Source of the DNA: an uncultured Clostridia bacterium
GTDB taxonomy: Bacteria > Bacillota > Clostridia > Oscillospirales > Oscillospiraceae
Reading direction: 5' to 3'
Assembly: GCA_945948535.1 (NCBI GenBank)
Contig: CAMFBN010000008.1
Location: 1 to 64,000 of the forward strand
Length of the DNA stretch: 64,000 nt
A model generated the notes under the pieces. The model did no database searches and was not told the DNA's origin. It saw nothing but the letters and a program-made list of their open reading frames with translations. Position numbers and translations under genes: made by a program. Shown in pieces: positions 29,695 to 38,879 of this stretch. How positions within the stretch are numbered: position 1 is the stretch's first letter; the number at the start of each line of letters is the position of its first letter.

Positions 29695-30465
29695 ATGGCA
29701 ATCCCAAAAGTGATTCATTACTGCTGGTTCGGCGGCAAGCCTAAGCCGAAGCTGGCGGAAAAATGCTTGAAAAGCTGGAAAAAATACTGCCCCGATTGGA
29801 AAATCGTGGAGTGGAATGAAGAGAATTTTGACCTGTCCGCCGCGCCGGACTACGTTCAGCAGGCCATGGCAGCCGGACGCTGGGCCTTTGTCACGGACTA
29901 TGTGCGGCTTTGCGCCCTGACACAGCAGGGCGGCGTCTACATGGATACGGACGTGGAGCTGGTGAAGCCCCTCGACCCGTTTTTAAAGCATCAGGCCTTT
30001 GCGGGCTTTGAGCACCCGGACCGGGTGCAGACGGGACTGCTTGCCTGTGAGAAGGATTTTCCTCTGTTCCGGGAATTCCTTCAGCACTATGACCACGCCA
30101 GCTTTCTGCTGCCGGACGGCACGCCGGATACCACCACCAACGTGCAGGTTTTGACAGATTTATGCCTGCAAAAGGGCCTTGTCTGCAATGACCGGCTGCA
30201 AACGGTGGCGGGACTGACCATCTATCCCCGGGAGGTTTTCTGCCCGGTGGATTTTGACACCAAGGTGCTGAAAAAAACCAGGAAAACCGCTGCGATTCAC
30301 TGGTTTTCAGGCTCCTGGCAGACAGAGGAGGAACGGCAGTTTCTGGAAGCCGAGGCCAAACGTATGGCAGAAGAAAGACGAAGTGAACGACGGGTAGCCA
30401 TCGGCACCCGTCTGCTGGGCGAAAAGGGCTACGAGAAGGTCAAGTCGATTCTGAAAGGGAAGTAA
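29695..30465 (+). CDS. Capsular polysaccharide glycosyltransferase (GT32/OCH1-like, DXD)
   Basis: IPKVIHYCWFGGKPKP; AFVTDYVRLCALTQQGGVYMDTDVELVKPLD. Confidence 0.9.
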   Translation: MAIPKVIHYCWFGGKPKPKLAEKCLKSWKKYCPDWKIVEWNEENFDLSAAPDYVQQAMAAGRWAFVTDYVRLCALTQQGGVYMDTDVELVKPLDPFLKHQAFAGFEHPDRVQTGLLACEKDFPLFREFLQHYDHASFLLPDGTPDTTTNVQVLTDLCLQKGLVCNDRLQTVAGLTIYPREVFCPVDFDTKVLKKTRKTAAIHWFSGSWQTEEERQFLEAEAKRMAEERRSERRVAIGTRLLGEKGYEKVKSILKGK

Positions 30466-30466
30466 C

Positions 30467-31432
30467 ATGGCAAACATCAGTGTGATCGTACCGGTCTATA
30501 AGGTCGAGGAATTCCTGAGCCGCTGCGTGGACAGCATTCTGCGCCAGAGCTATCCCGACTTTGACCTGATTCTGGTGGACGACGGCAGCCCTGACAGCTG
30601 CGGCGCCCTGTGCGACGCCTACGCGGAACGGGACAGCCGTATCCATGTGATTCATCAGGAAAACGGCGGCCTGTCCGCCGCCCGGAATTCCGGCATCGAC
30701 TGGGCCTTTGCCAGCAGCGACAGCCGCTGGCTGGCCTTCGTGGACAGCGACGACTGGGTACACCCGGATTTCTTGAAGGTGCTCTACGAGACGGCCGAGC
30801 AGACCCTCTGTAAAATCAGCGCCTGCGATTTTTTTCGCACCTCCGGCGAGGACTTCCCGGAGCAGCCCTATAATACTGCCATGCGCATTGCCAGCGCCGA
30901 TTTCTACTGCGGCGATTACCAGAACGGACAGACAGCGGTGGCCTGGAATAAGCTCTATCACAAGTCCCTGTTTAAGAATCTGCGCTACCCGGTGGGAAAA
31001 CTCCACGAGGACGAATTTACCACCTATCAGGCAGTCTATCAGGCGGGAACTGTCGGTGTGACGCCCATGGTGCTGTACGCCTACTATCAGAATCCGGGCG
31101 GCATCATGAAGGCCCCGTGGAGTCCAAAGCGGATGCACACGCTGGAGGCCTTTGAGCAGCAGATTGCCTTTGCCCGGAGCCGCAAGGATGATCGGCTGCT
31201 GAAAAAGGCGGCGGAGCAGTACCTGTTCAGCAGCTACGAGCAGCTGGAGCAGGCGTCGGTGGTGTTTGCCAAGGAACTGCGGCAGAAGCTTCGCACAGCC
31301 CTGAAGCTGACGAGAGCGTGCGGAACCTTCCGGCCCGGCTGGAAGACTCTTTGGGCCTATGAGGCCGCCTATCCCTGCAAGCCGTTTTGGTGGCTGCTGT
31401 CCAAAATCCACCGGGAGGGGGACGCGACGTGA
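30467..31432 (+). CDS. Glycosyltransferase family 2
   Basis: ISVIVPVYKVEEFLSRCVDSILRQSYPDFDLILVDDGSPDSCG. Confidence 0.92.
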   Translation: MANISVIVPVYKVEEFLSRCVDSILRQSYPDFDLILVDDGSPDSCGALCDAYAERDSRIHVIHQENGGLSAARNSGIDWAFASSDSRWLAFVDSDDWVHPDFLKVLYETAEQTLCKISACDFFRTSGEDFPEQPYNTAMRIASADFYCGDYQNGQTAVAWNKLYHKSLFKNLRYPVGKLHEDEFTTYQAVYQAGTVGVTPMVLYAYYQNPGGIMKAPWSPKRMHTLEAFEQQIAFARSRKDDRLLKKAAEQYLFSSYEQLEQASVVFAKELRQKLRTALKLTRACGTFRPGWKTLWAYEAAYPCKPFWWLLSKIHREGDAT

Positions 31433-32400
31433 ATCAGACCATTTCTGTGATTGTGCCTGTTTATAATGTGGCGGGCTACCTTCCTCAGTGCGTGGACAGC
31501 ATTTTGTCTCAGGACTACGGGGATTTGGAGATCATTCTCATCGATGACGGTTCCACGGACACGTCCGGTGAACTCTGTGACCGTTATGCGGCACTGGACA
31601 GCCGGGTGCGGGTGATCCACCAGAAAAACGGCGGCGCGGCAGCCGCGAAAAACGCCGGTCTGCGGCTTGCCACCGGGGAATATCTGGCCTTCGCGGACAG
31701 CGACGACTATCTGGAACCGGGCGCCTACGGCTTTCTGATGAAGGCTTTATTGGAAAATGGCGCGGACGCGGCGCAAGGCTCCTTCCGGGAGGTTTACCGA
31801 AACCGGGCCGAGGAACAGCGGATTTCGGAGGAAATCTTGGAGGGCTATGACTACCTTCTCCGGTTTCCCAAGGATTTTTCCTGTGCGCTGCTGTGGAACA
31901 AGCTGTACCGGCGGGCGCTTTTTGACGGTGTGTTCTTTGAGGAAGGGCACAAGATTGACGACGAATATTTTACCTATCAGGGCTTTTTGCAGCCCCGGAA
32001 GGTGGTGCGCGCCGACCGTATTGTCTACAACTACCGAAAGCGGGCTTCCAGCGTCATGAGCTCTCCGGAATCGGCGGAGCGGCTGGTGCTGGACTGTCTG
32101 GACAGCGCGGCGAAGCGCCGTCGGAAAATTTTGGACACCCTGCCGCAGCTTCGGGAGCCCTTTGATGAAAACTATCTGGACGTAATCTGGTACTTGTCCG
32201 GCAACGAGGGCAGCACGGAGAGAACCCTGCAAGCTCTAAAGGACAGCCTGCATTCCTATCTGCGGGAAAAGGGGAGAACCCGCCCACCGGTATATTTGTG
32301 GTGGGGGCTGGCAAAGCTTTGGCTGATCCCTGTGCCCCGGCTGCTGACGCTCTGCAAACGTACCTGCAAGCAGATTGATTTATCGGATTATTTTGACTGA
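31429..32400 (+). CDS. Glycosyltransferase family 2
   Basis: ISVIVPVYNVAGYLPQCVDSILSQDYGDLEIILIDDGSTDTSG; GTG start overlapping previous stop. Confidence 0.92.
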   Translation: MNQTISVIVPVYNVAGYLPQCVDSILSQDYGDLEIILIDDGSTDTSGELCDRYAALDSRVRVIHQKNGGAAAAKNAGLRLATGEYLAFADSDDYLEPGAYGFLMKALLENGADAAQGSFREVYRNRAEEQRISEEILEGYDYLLRFPKDFSCALLWNKLYRRALFDGVFFEEGHKIDDEYFTYQGFLQPRKVVRADRIVYNYRKRASSVMSSPESAERLVLDCLDSAAKRRRKILDTLPQLREPFDENYLDVIWYLSGNEGSTERTLQALKDSLHSYLREKGRTRPPVYLWWGLAKLWLIPVPRLLTLCKRTCKQIDLSDYFD

Positions 32401-32413
32401 TGGCAAAAAAAGC

Positions 32414-32441
32414 TTGCAATTTCGGAACTTTTTGGTATACT
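32414..32441 (+). promoter_or_regulatory. Predicted promoter TTGCAA-N16-TATACT upstream of prfB
   Basis: Hexamers read directly. Confidence 0.6.
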
Positions 32442-32472
32442 GGGAATCGGCAATTTGACGAAATGAGAGAGT

Positions 32473-33606
32473 ATGGCTATGAATATTGAATTTGACGCGT
32501 ATAAGCAGAAATTGAACGACTGCCGCCCGGCGCTGGAGGGCTTGGCGGATTCTCTGAATGTGGAGGGCCTGCGCAGTGAGCTGGAGCGGCTCCACGCCAT
32601 GCAGGAGGCCCCCGGCTTCTGGGACGACCCGGAAAAGAGCCAGAAGATCGTGGTCAAGACCCGGCAGACGGAAAATAAAATTGAACGGTACGAAAAAATG
32701 CTCTCCACCTGGGACGACCTCATGACCATCTGCGAAATGGCGGAGGAAGAGGACGATGACTCCATGCTGGAGGAGCTGAAGGAAGGGTATGAAACCCTGG
32801 CGGAGGAGATGGAGACCTGCCGTCTGGAAACCCTGCTCACCGGCCATTACGACAAGAACAACGCCCTTATGAGCTTTCACGCCGGCGCAGGCGGCACCGA
32901 GGCCCAGGATTGGGCCCAGATGCTCTACCGGATGTACACCCGCTGGGCGGAACGCCACGGCTTTACCTATAAGATTCTGGACTATCAGGAGGGCGACGAA
33001 GCGGGCATCAAGTCTGCCGACATCCTCATCGAGGGCGAGAATGCCTACGGCTTCCTGAAGGGCGAGAACGGCGTCCACCGGCTGGTTCGGGTGTCTCCCT
33101 TTGATGCCAACGCCCGCCGTCAGACCTCCTTCTCCGCCATCGAGGTCATTCCGGAAATCGAGGATGATTCTCAGGATGTGGACATCCGCCCCGAGGACTA
33201 CGAGATGCAGGTCTACCGTTCCTCCGGCGCCGGCGGCCAGCACATCAACAAGACCTCCTCCGCCGTCCGCCTGATTCACAAGGCCACGGGCATCGTGGTG
33301 TCCTGCCAGACCGAGCGGAGCCAGTTCCAGAACAAGGAGACCTGTCTGAAAATGCTGCGCTCCAAGCTGGTGGAGATCAAGGAACGGGAGCATCTGGACA
33401 AGATTTCCGACATCAAGGGCGTGCAGCAGAAGATCGAGTGGGGCAGCCAGATCCGCAATTACGTGTTCATGCCCTACACGCTGGTAAAGGACACCCGCAC
33501 CGGCTGCGAGACCTCCAACGTGAACGCGGTCATGGACGGCGCGCTGGACCCCTTCATCGAAAGCTACCTGAACTGCCTTGCCACCGGCAATTGGGTGCAG
33601 AAATAA
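32473..33606 (+). CDS. prfB: Peptide chain release factor 2
   Basis: GGQ motif (SSGAGGQHINKTSSAVRL), SPF tripeptide (RVSPFDANARRQTSF). Confidence 0.96.
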   Translation: MAMNIEFDAYKQKLNDCRPALEGLADSLNVEGLRSELERLHAMQEAPGFWDDPEKSQKIVVKTRQTENKIERYEKMLSTWDDLMTICEMAEEEDDDSMLEELKEGYETLAEEMETCRLETLLTGHYDKNNALMSFHAGAGGTEAQDWAQMLYRMYTRWAERHGFTYKILDYQEGDEAGIKSADILIEGENAYGFLKGENGVHRLVRVSPFDANARRQTSFSAIEVIPEIEDDSQDVDIRPEDYEMQVYRSSGAGGQHINKTSSAVRLIHKATGIVVSCQTERSQFQNKETCLKMLRSKLVEIKEREHLDKISDIKGVQQKIEWGSQIRNYVFMPYTLVKDTRTGCETSNVNAVMDGALDPFIESYLNCLATGNWVQK

Positions 33607-33628
33607 GCAAAAAAGTGAGATTCAGCCC

Positions 33629-33657
33629 TTGAAATTTGCATAGTCATATGCTATACT
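33629..33657 (+). promoter_or_regulatory. Predicted promoter TTGAAA-N17-TATACT upstream of secG
   Basis: Hexamers and spacing. Confidence 0.65.
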
Positions 33658-33742
33658 ATACGGGCTATTGTGAGGTTTACGGTGCTTTTCACCGAATACC
33701 GTTCGCTTTTCCGCGAATACAGGCGGAAGGAGGTTACTGAAA

Positions 33743-33979
33743 ATGGAGATTCTGAAGACTGTTCTGATCATTCTGGAGGCCCTGTGCTCTTTGGCGCTGA
33801 TCGTTGTCGTCCTGATGCAGTCCGGTAAGGAGGCTGGCCTTTCCAGCACGTTCACCGGCGCTTCCGAGACGTATCTGAGCAAGAATAAGAAGGGCAATCT
33901 GGATGCCGTCCTGGCTTCCGCTACCAAGTGGATCGCTCTGGCCTGGGTTTTGCTGACCCTGTCCCTGAGTCTGGTGTAA
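33743..33979 (+). CDS. secG: Preprotein translocase subunit SecG
   Basis: Two TM segments; VVLMQSGKEAGLSSTFTGASETYLSKNKKG. Confidence 0.93.
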   Translation: MEILKTVLIILEALCSLALIVVVLMQSGKEAGLSSTFTGASETYLSKNKKGNLDAVLASATKWIALAWVLLTLSLSLV

Positions 33980-33992
33980 TTTGGATGCCGAC

Positions 33993-34025
33993 AAGACCAC
34001 GGAAGTAATCCGTGGTCTTTTTCGT
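33993..34025 (+). terminator. Intrinsic terminator of secG (AAGACCACGGA-AGTAA-TCCGTGGTCTT + T run)
   Basis: Perfect 11-bp stem, T-rich tail. Confidence 0.85.
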
Positions 34026-34034
34026 TTTGATACT

Positions 34035-34190
34035 GATTCTCAATAGAAAACTTCAATTCGCAAGAATTGGAGTTTTTATTAGAGAATCATATGAGACGGG
34101 ATTCTGTGATTTTCCTTTCCAAAAATCACAGAATCGACAACGCCGTAAGGCGGTGTCTTCTTATTAAAGATCAAAGATTTTTAATAAGAA
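34035..34190. repeat. Array of four consecutive stem-loops (34035-34088, 34100-34135, 34136-34157, 34158-34190)
   Basis: Four back-to-back inverted repeats, first two with long arms and GATTCT...AGAATC ends. Confidence 0.8.
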
Positions 34191-34215
34191 ATAGTATGAG
34201 AAAGGATGAAACTAC

Positions 34216-34929
34216 ATGAAACCTTTGATTGCAGACTTGCATATGCACTCGATTATGAGCGGCCACGCCTTCGGAACCATCCGGGAACTGGCGGCGGCTG
34301 CGGCGGAGCGGGGACTGAAACTCATCGGTGTTACCGAGCATGGCCCCGGGATTCCCGGAACGGTGGAGCCGATTTATTTTCGGAATCTGACGGACGCCCC
34401 CAGAATGCTCTACGGCGTGGAGATGCTCTACGGCAGCGAGGTCAACATTCTGAACAACGGCACCGTGGATTTGGACGCGCGGCACCTGAACTGCCTTGAC
34501 TACGCTGTGGCGGGCATCCACGGCCTGTGCTACGAGGATGCGGGGGTGGTGAAAAACACCGACAACGTAATCCGCTGTATGGAAAACCCCAAAGTCAGGT
34601 TCATTTCCCACCCGGACTGCGACACCTACCCCGTGGATTATCCCGCGCTGGTCGCCGGGGCCAAGGCCACCGGAACCGCGCTGGAGGTAAACAACAGCTC
34701 TCTGCGCAAACCCACCATGCGTCCCGGCTGTGAGAAAAATTACGCCGCCATGGTGCCTCTGTGCATGGAAGCGGGGGTGCCCATCATTGTCAACACGGAC
34801 GCCCATGACCCCTCTGCGGTAGGAAATTTCAACCTTGCCATGGCCCTTCTGGAGAAGCTGGGGGTGGACGACGGCCTGATTCTCAACAACGATCTGGAGA
34901 AGCTGAAAAAATTTCTGCTGGAAAAATAA
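34216..34929 (+). CDS. PHP-domain phosphoesterase (YcdX-like)
   Basis: ADLHMHSIMSGHAFGTIRE; GVTEHGPGIPG; ISHPDCDTYPVD; NTDAHDPSAVG metal-ligand motifs. Confidence 0.9.
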   Translation: MKPLIADLHMHSIMSGHAFGTIRELAAAAAERGLKLIGVTEHGPGIPGTVEPIYFRNLTDAPRMLYGVEMLYGSEVNILNNGTVDLDARHLNCLDYAVAGIHGLCYEDAGVVKNTDNVIRCMENPKVRFISHPDCDTYPVDYPALVAGAKATGTALEVNNSSLRKPTMRPGCEKNYAAMVPLCMEAGVPIIVNTDAHDPSAVGNFNLAMALLEKLGVDDGLILNNDLEKLKKFLLEK

Positions 34930-35059
34930 CTTACTGTATGTTCGCATAAAATGGGGCGGGGAAGCTACAGCGCATTTGGGTAGATTTATTTTTTGCTTTG
35001 TGGTAAAATAGATTCGTCGCAAACAGAGATGTCATTAAGAACGTAAAGGAGCGATTGCT

Positions 35060-36502
35060 ATGGAAGCAAAAAGGCTGGCTGGCCTGGAGCCTGCGGCAGT
35101 GTTTGGATATTTTGAAGAAATCTGCGCCATTCCCCACGGCTCCCGAAATACGAAGATGATCTCCGACTATCTGGTCGGATTTGCGAAAGCGCATAACCTT
35201 ACCTATCTTCAGGATGAGATGAACAATGTCATCCTCTTTGCCCCCGGCACCTGCGGCATGGAGGACCGCCCTCCTGTGATTTTGCAGGGCCACATCGACA
35301 TGGTCTGTGAGAAAGAGGCGTCCTGCCCCATTGACATGGCGGCGGAGGGCCTGGACGTGACCCACGACGATACCTGCGTCTACGCCAAGGGCACCACCCT
35401 CGGCGGCGACGACGGCATTGCCGCCGCCATGGCTCTGGCGCTGCTGGCGGACGACACCACTCCTCACCCGCCTCTGGAAGTGGTCATGACCACGGAGGAG
35501 GAGATTGGTCTTTTGGGCGCTACCGCCATTGACCTGTCCCAGCTCAAAGGCCGTACCCTCATTAATCTGGATTCCGAGGCAGAAGGCGTGTTTACCGTGT
35601 CCTGTGCCGGCGGCTGTACCGCCTGCATTTCCCTGCCGGTGGAGCGTCGGGCGGTGTACGGCCCCTGTATCCGGCTGACGGTGGACGGCCTGCAGGGCGG
35701 TCATTCCGGCGCGGATATCCACCTGAAACGTGCCAACGCCGACAAAATTATGGGCGAATTTATGAGCCGGATTCAGAAGCTCATGCCCCTGTGTCTGACC
35801 TCTCTTTCCGGCGGCGCCAAGGACAACGCCATTCCCCGGTCTTGTCAGGCGACGCTGGTTGCCATGGGCATCAACTTGGAGCGCATCAACGATATCGCGG
35901 CAGCCCTGCAGGAGGAGGTTCGGACGAATTACGACGAGCCGGACGCCACGGTGCAGGCCTTTGACGTGGACGCGCTGGGCGGCAACAGCCTGTCCACCGA
36001 GTCTACCGCCAAGGTGATCAGCCTCCTGTGCTCCGCGCCCAACGGCGTGCAGAAGTGGAGCGCGGACATTGAGGGCCTTGTGCAGACCAGCCTGAATCTG
36101 GGCATTGCCAAGCTGGGTGACCGGTTCAGCGCCACCTTCTCCGTGCGCAGCAGCGTCAATTCGGAGAAGCAGGAGGTGCTCTCTCAGCTGAAGGCTCTGG
36201 CGGAGATGCTGGACGCAACCTATTCTCAGGACGGCGAGTACCCGGCATGGGAGTACCGGAAGGAATCGCACCTGCGGGACACCATGGTTCGTGTCTACCG
36301 GGAAATGTTCGCTCAGGAGCCGAAGGTGGAAGCCATCCATGCGGGGCTGGAGTGCGGCCTGTTCAGTCAGAAGCTGCCAGGCCTTGACTGCGTGTCCATC
36401 GGCCCTCAGATGCACGATATCCACACCACCCGGGAGCGCCTGGAAATCGCTTCCACCGAACGGGTCTGGAAATTCCTGCTGGAAGTGCTGAAAAATCTGT
36501 AA
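35060..36502 (+). CDS. pepD: Aminoacyl-histidine dipeptidase (M20, PepD)
   Basis: EEICAIPHGSRNTKMISDYL; LQGHIDMVCEK; GTTLGGDDGIAAAMALALL; TTEEEIGLLGA; IHAGLECGLF. Confidence 0.93.
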   Translation: MEAKRLAGLEPAAVFGYFEEICAIPHGSRNTKMISDYLVGFAKAHNLTYLQDEMNNVILFAPGTCGMEDRPPVILQGHIDMVCEKEASCPIDMAAEGLDVTHDDTCVYAKGTTLGGDDGIAAAMALALLADDTTPHPPLEVVMTTEEEIGLLGATAIDLSQLKGRTLINLDSEAEGVFTVSCAGGCTACISLPVERRAVYGPCIRLTVDGLQGGHSGADIHLKRANADKIMGEFMSRIQKLMPLCLTSLSGGAKDNAIPRSCQATLVAMGINLERINDIAAALQEEVRTNYDEPDATVQAFDVDALGGNSLSTESTAKVISLLCSAPNGVQKWSADIEGLVQTSLNLGIAKLGDRFSATFSVRSSVNSEKQEVLSQLKALAEMLDATYSQDGEYPAWEYRKESHLRDTMVRVYREMFAQEPKVEAIHAGLECGLFSQKLPGLDCVSIGPQMHDIHTTRERLEIASTERVWKFLLEVLKNL

Positions 36503-36507
36503 TAACG

Positions 36508-36540
36508 AAGAATCCACCGGCGGAAAGCCGGTGGATTCTT
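36508..36540. terminator. Intrinsic terminator after pepD (AAGAATCCACCGGC-GGAAA-GCCGGTGGATTCTT)
   Basis: Perfect 14-bp stem. Confidence 0.85.
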
Positions 36541-36702
36541 ATATTCTGTGCGTAGGGCTTATGTCATGACCCGCCCTACGCAGTTGCCTAACTAAAGCAC
36601 AATATACGCCTCTACAGTACCATAGAACGATACCGAGCGGTACCCAATGGTGTATCGATATCATACCAGCCTGCGCACGCATTGTCTGCGGCGACTCGCC
36701 GC

Positions 36703-38169
36703 TTAGCCCATGTATCTCGGTTCGCAGGTCAGATTCACGCCCAGCCGCTTAAAGGTTCTTTCGTCCACGGAGGACAGAATCACGGACGAGTGCACCTCGC
36801 AGCCCCGGAGCTTGTCCAGCTGCTCCATGGCGTATTCCGCCATGGGGTTGGTGGCGGCGCTGATGGACAGGGCAATCAGGGTTTCATCCGTGTGCAGCCG
36901 GGGATTGCGGTTGCCCAGATGGTCCACCTTCAGATGTTGAATGGGGTCCAGCGCCACGGGGGAGATGAGGTGCAGATCCTTGGGCATCCCGCCGAGGGCT
37001 TTCAGAGCGTTCAGAAGCAGGGCAGAGGAAGCGCCCAGCAGATCGGAAGTCTTGCCGGTGACGATACGCCCGTCCGGCAGTTCCATGGCGGCGGCGGGGG
37101 AGCCGGTCTCCTCGGCCCGCTGGAGAGCGGGAGCCACCACCTTGCGGTCAGCAGGGGAGACACCGGCTTTTTTCATCAGCAGGTCCAGCTTCCGCACCGC
37201 GTCCTCCACATTTTTGCCCTTTTTCTGGTCGCACAGGGCCTCATAGTACCGGCGGATGATCTCCTGCCGGGAGGCGGCGCAGGTGCCCTCATCGTCCACA
37301 ATGCAGTTGCCCGCCATGTTGACGCCCATATCCGTGGGGGACTTGTAGGGGCAGTACCCCAGAATCTTCTCGAAAATCGCCACCAGCACGGGGAAGGCTT
37401 CCACGTCCCGGTTGTAGTTGACGGTGGTAATGCCGTAGGCCTCCAGATGGAAGGGGTCGATCATGTTCACGTCGTTCAGGTCTGCCGTTGCCGCCTCATA
37501 GGCCAGATTCACCGGGTGGTTCAGAGGCAGGTTCCAGATGGGGAAGGTCTCAAACTTCGCGTAGCCCGCGGTGTTGCCCCGGATGTGCTCATGGTAGAGC
37601 TGGCTTAAGCAGGTAGCCAGCTTGCCGCTGCCGGGGCCGGGGGCGGTGACCACCACCAGTGACCGGCTGGTTTCGATGTAGTCGTTTTTGCCGAAGCCCT
37701 CTTCGCTTACAATGTGGGCGGTGTCGGCGGGGTAACCGGCGATTTCGTAGTGGTGGTACACCCGGATGCCCAGCCCCTCCAGCCGGGATTGGAAGGCCTT
37801 TGCCAGGGACTGCCCGTGATAGCGGGTCAGCACCACGCTGGACACATACAGGCCGAAGCCCCGGAACACGTCAATCAGTCGAATCACGTCCCGGTCGTAG
37901 GTGATGCCCAAATCCCCCCGAACCTTGTTCTTTTCGATATCGTCGGCGTTGATGGCAATGACCATTTCCACCTGATCCTTTAATTGCAGGAGCATCCGCA
38001 GCTTGCTGTCCGGCTGGAAGCCGGGGAGCACCCGGGACGCGTGGTTGTCGTCGTACAATTTGCCGCCGAATTCCAGATACAGCTTGCCGCCAAACTGAGC
38101 AATCCGCTCCCGGATGTGCTCAGACTGCATCTGTAAGTATTTCTCGTTGTCGAATGCCGCATTGACCAT
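36703..38169 (-). CDS. DUF1846 domain-containing protein
   Basis: [54 protein letters not shown]-loop-like [18 protein letters not shown]. Confidence 0.88.
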   Translation of the reverse strand: MVNAAFDNEKYLQMQSEHIRERIAQFGGKLYLEFGGKLYDDNHASRVLPGFQPDSKLRMLLQLKDQVEMVIAINADDIEKNKVRGDLGITYDRDVIRLIDVFRGFGLYVSSVVLTRYHGQSLAKAFQSRLEGLGIRVYHHYEIAGYPADTAHIVSEEGFGKNDYIETSRSLVVVTAPGPGSGKLATCLSQLYHEHIRGNTAGYAKFETFPIWNLPLNHPVNLAYEAATADLNDVNMIDPFHLEAYGITTVNYNRDVEAFPVLVAIFEKILGYCPYKSPTDMGVNMAGNCIVDDEGTCAASRQEIIRRYYEALCDQKKGKNVEDAVRKLDLLMKKAGVSPADRKVVAPALQRAEETGSPAAAMELPDGRIVTGKTSDLLGASSALLLNALKALGGMPKDLHLISPVALDPIQHLKVDHLGNRNPRLHTDETLIALSISAATNPMAEYAMEQLDKLRGCEVHSSVILSSVDERTFKRLGVNLTCEPRYMG

Positions 38170-38285
38170 GTGCGTCGCCTCTCTTAAAAAAATCATACGC
38201 CAACATTCTACCGCATCCGACAGGAAATAGCAAGAAGAATGTGGAGAGTGAAGCGTGGAGAGTTATAGAAAGGGCTGAGGATTAA

Positions 38286-38536
38286 CCTTCCCCCTTGGGG
38301 GCAATGCATCAACTTAAGCGTTAGCGTATCGTCTGCCACCGTCATTGCGAGGAGCGCAGCGACGTGGCAATCCGTACTCTTCTTGGCACCGGGTACGTTA
38401 TCGAACTATGAAAAGGGGAACGGATTGCACCACAGGCATTCCCTTCGGTCACCACACCAGCGTGCGCGCTGGCTCGCAATGACAACAAGTGTTGCCTATG
38501 GTGCCTTAAGTTGATGACATTGCCCTTGGGGGAAGG
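38286..38536. repeat. Outer inverted-repeat element (CCTTCCCCCTTGGGGGCAATGCATCAACTTAAG ... CTTAAGTTGATGACATTGCCCTTGGGGGAAGG)
   Basis: ~32-bp near-perfect terminal inverted repeats flanking another palindromic element. Confidence 0.75.
38341..38483. repeat. Dispersed palindromic element, copy A (GTCATTGCGAGGAGCG...CGCAATGAC), nested in 38286-38536
   Basis: Terminal IR GTCATTGCG/CGCAATGAC and strong sequence match with copy B at 57734-57851. Confidence 0.85.
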
Positions 38537-38734
38537 CAAGGGGCACGAAACGGCATCAATTGTAACCGTTTAATTCTTAAGAATTTCCTAACGTCCTGAA
38601 AATAAGGTAACAAAAGTTGTGATAAAAACAGGGAAAAGCGTCGAAAATGGGAGAAAGCTGACAAATAATCACAAATTATGGGAATTGTTTGTTAAGAAAT
38701 GTAAATCGTTTTGTAATTTTTTGTAATTTTCCTA

Positions 38735-38763
38735 TTGACAAGCGAAACCACTTATGGTATCAT
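38735..38763 (+). promoter_or_regulatory. Predicted promoter TTGACA-N17-TATCAT upstream of surface-protein gene
   Basis: Consensus -35, near-consensus -10, 17-bp spacing. Confidence 0.75.
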
Positions 38764-38765
38764 TT

Positions 38766-38850
38766 GGGCATGAAAGAGATGCCAATGGAGCGCCTGTCCC
38801 CCGGCGAAGGCCGGAAGAAGGGAACCCGGCGGCAAAGATTTCTAAAACTG
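38766..38850 (+). other. Structured 5' leader RNA of unknown class (hairpins GGCAT..ATGCC and TCCCCCGGC-GAAG-GCCGG..GGGA)
   Basis: Nested complementary segments between the promoter and the RBS; no known riboswitch class recognised. Confidence 0.35.
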
Positions 38851-38879
38851 TAACCAATTTCATTAGGAGGTTAGTAAAA

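Noticed and set aside
32473-33606. Expected programmed frameshift in prfB
   Set aside because: Looked for an in-frame TGA near codon 25 and found none; a single uninterrupted ORF covers the whole protein.
34931-36517. 528-aa antisense ORF opposite pepD
   Set aside because: Mirror-frame artefact; pepD on the + strand is unambiguous.
38754-38879. 42-aa N-terminal extension of the surface-protein ORF
   Set aside because: The start would lie within the predicted promoter, and a signal peptide starts cleanly at ATG 38880 preceded by AGGAGG.
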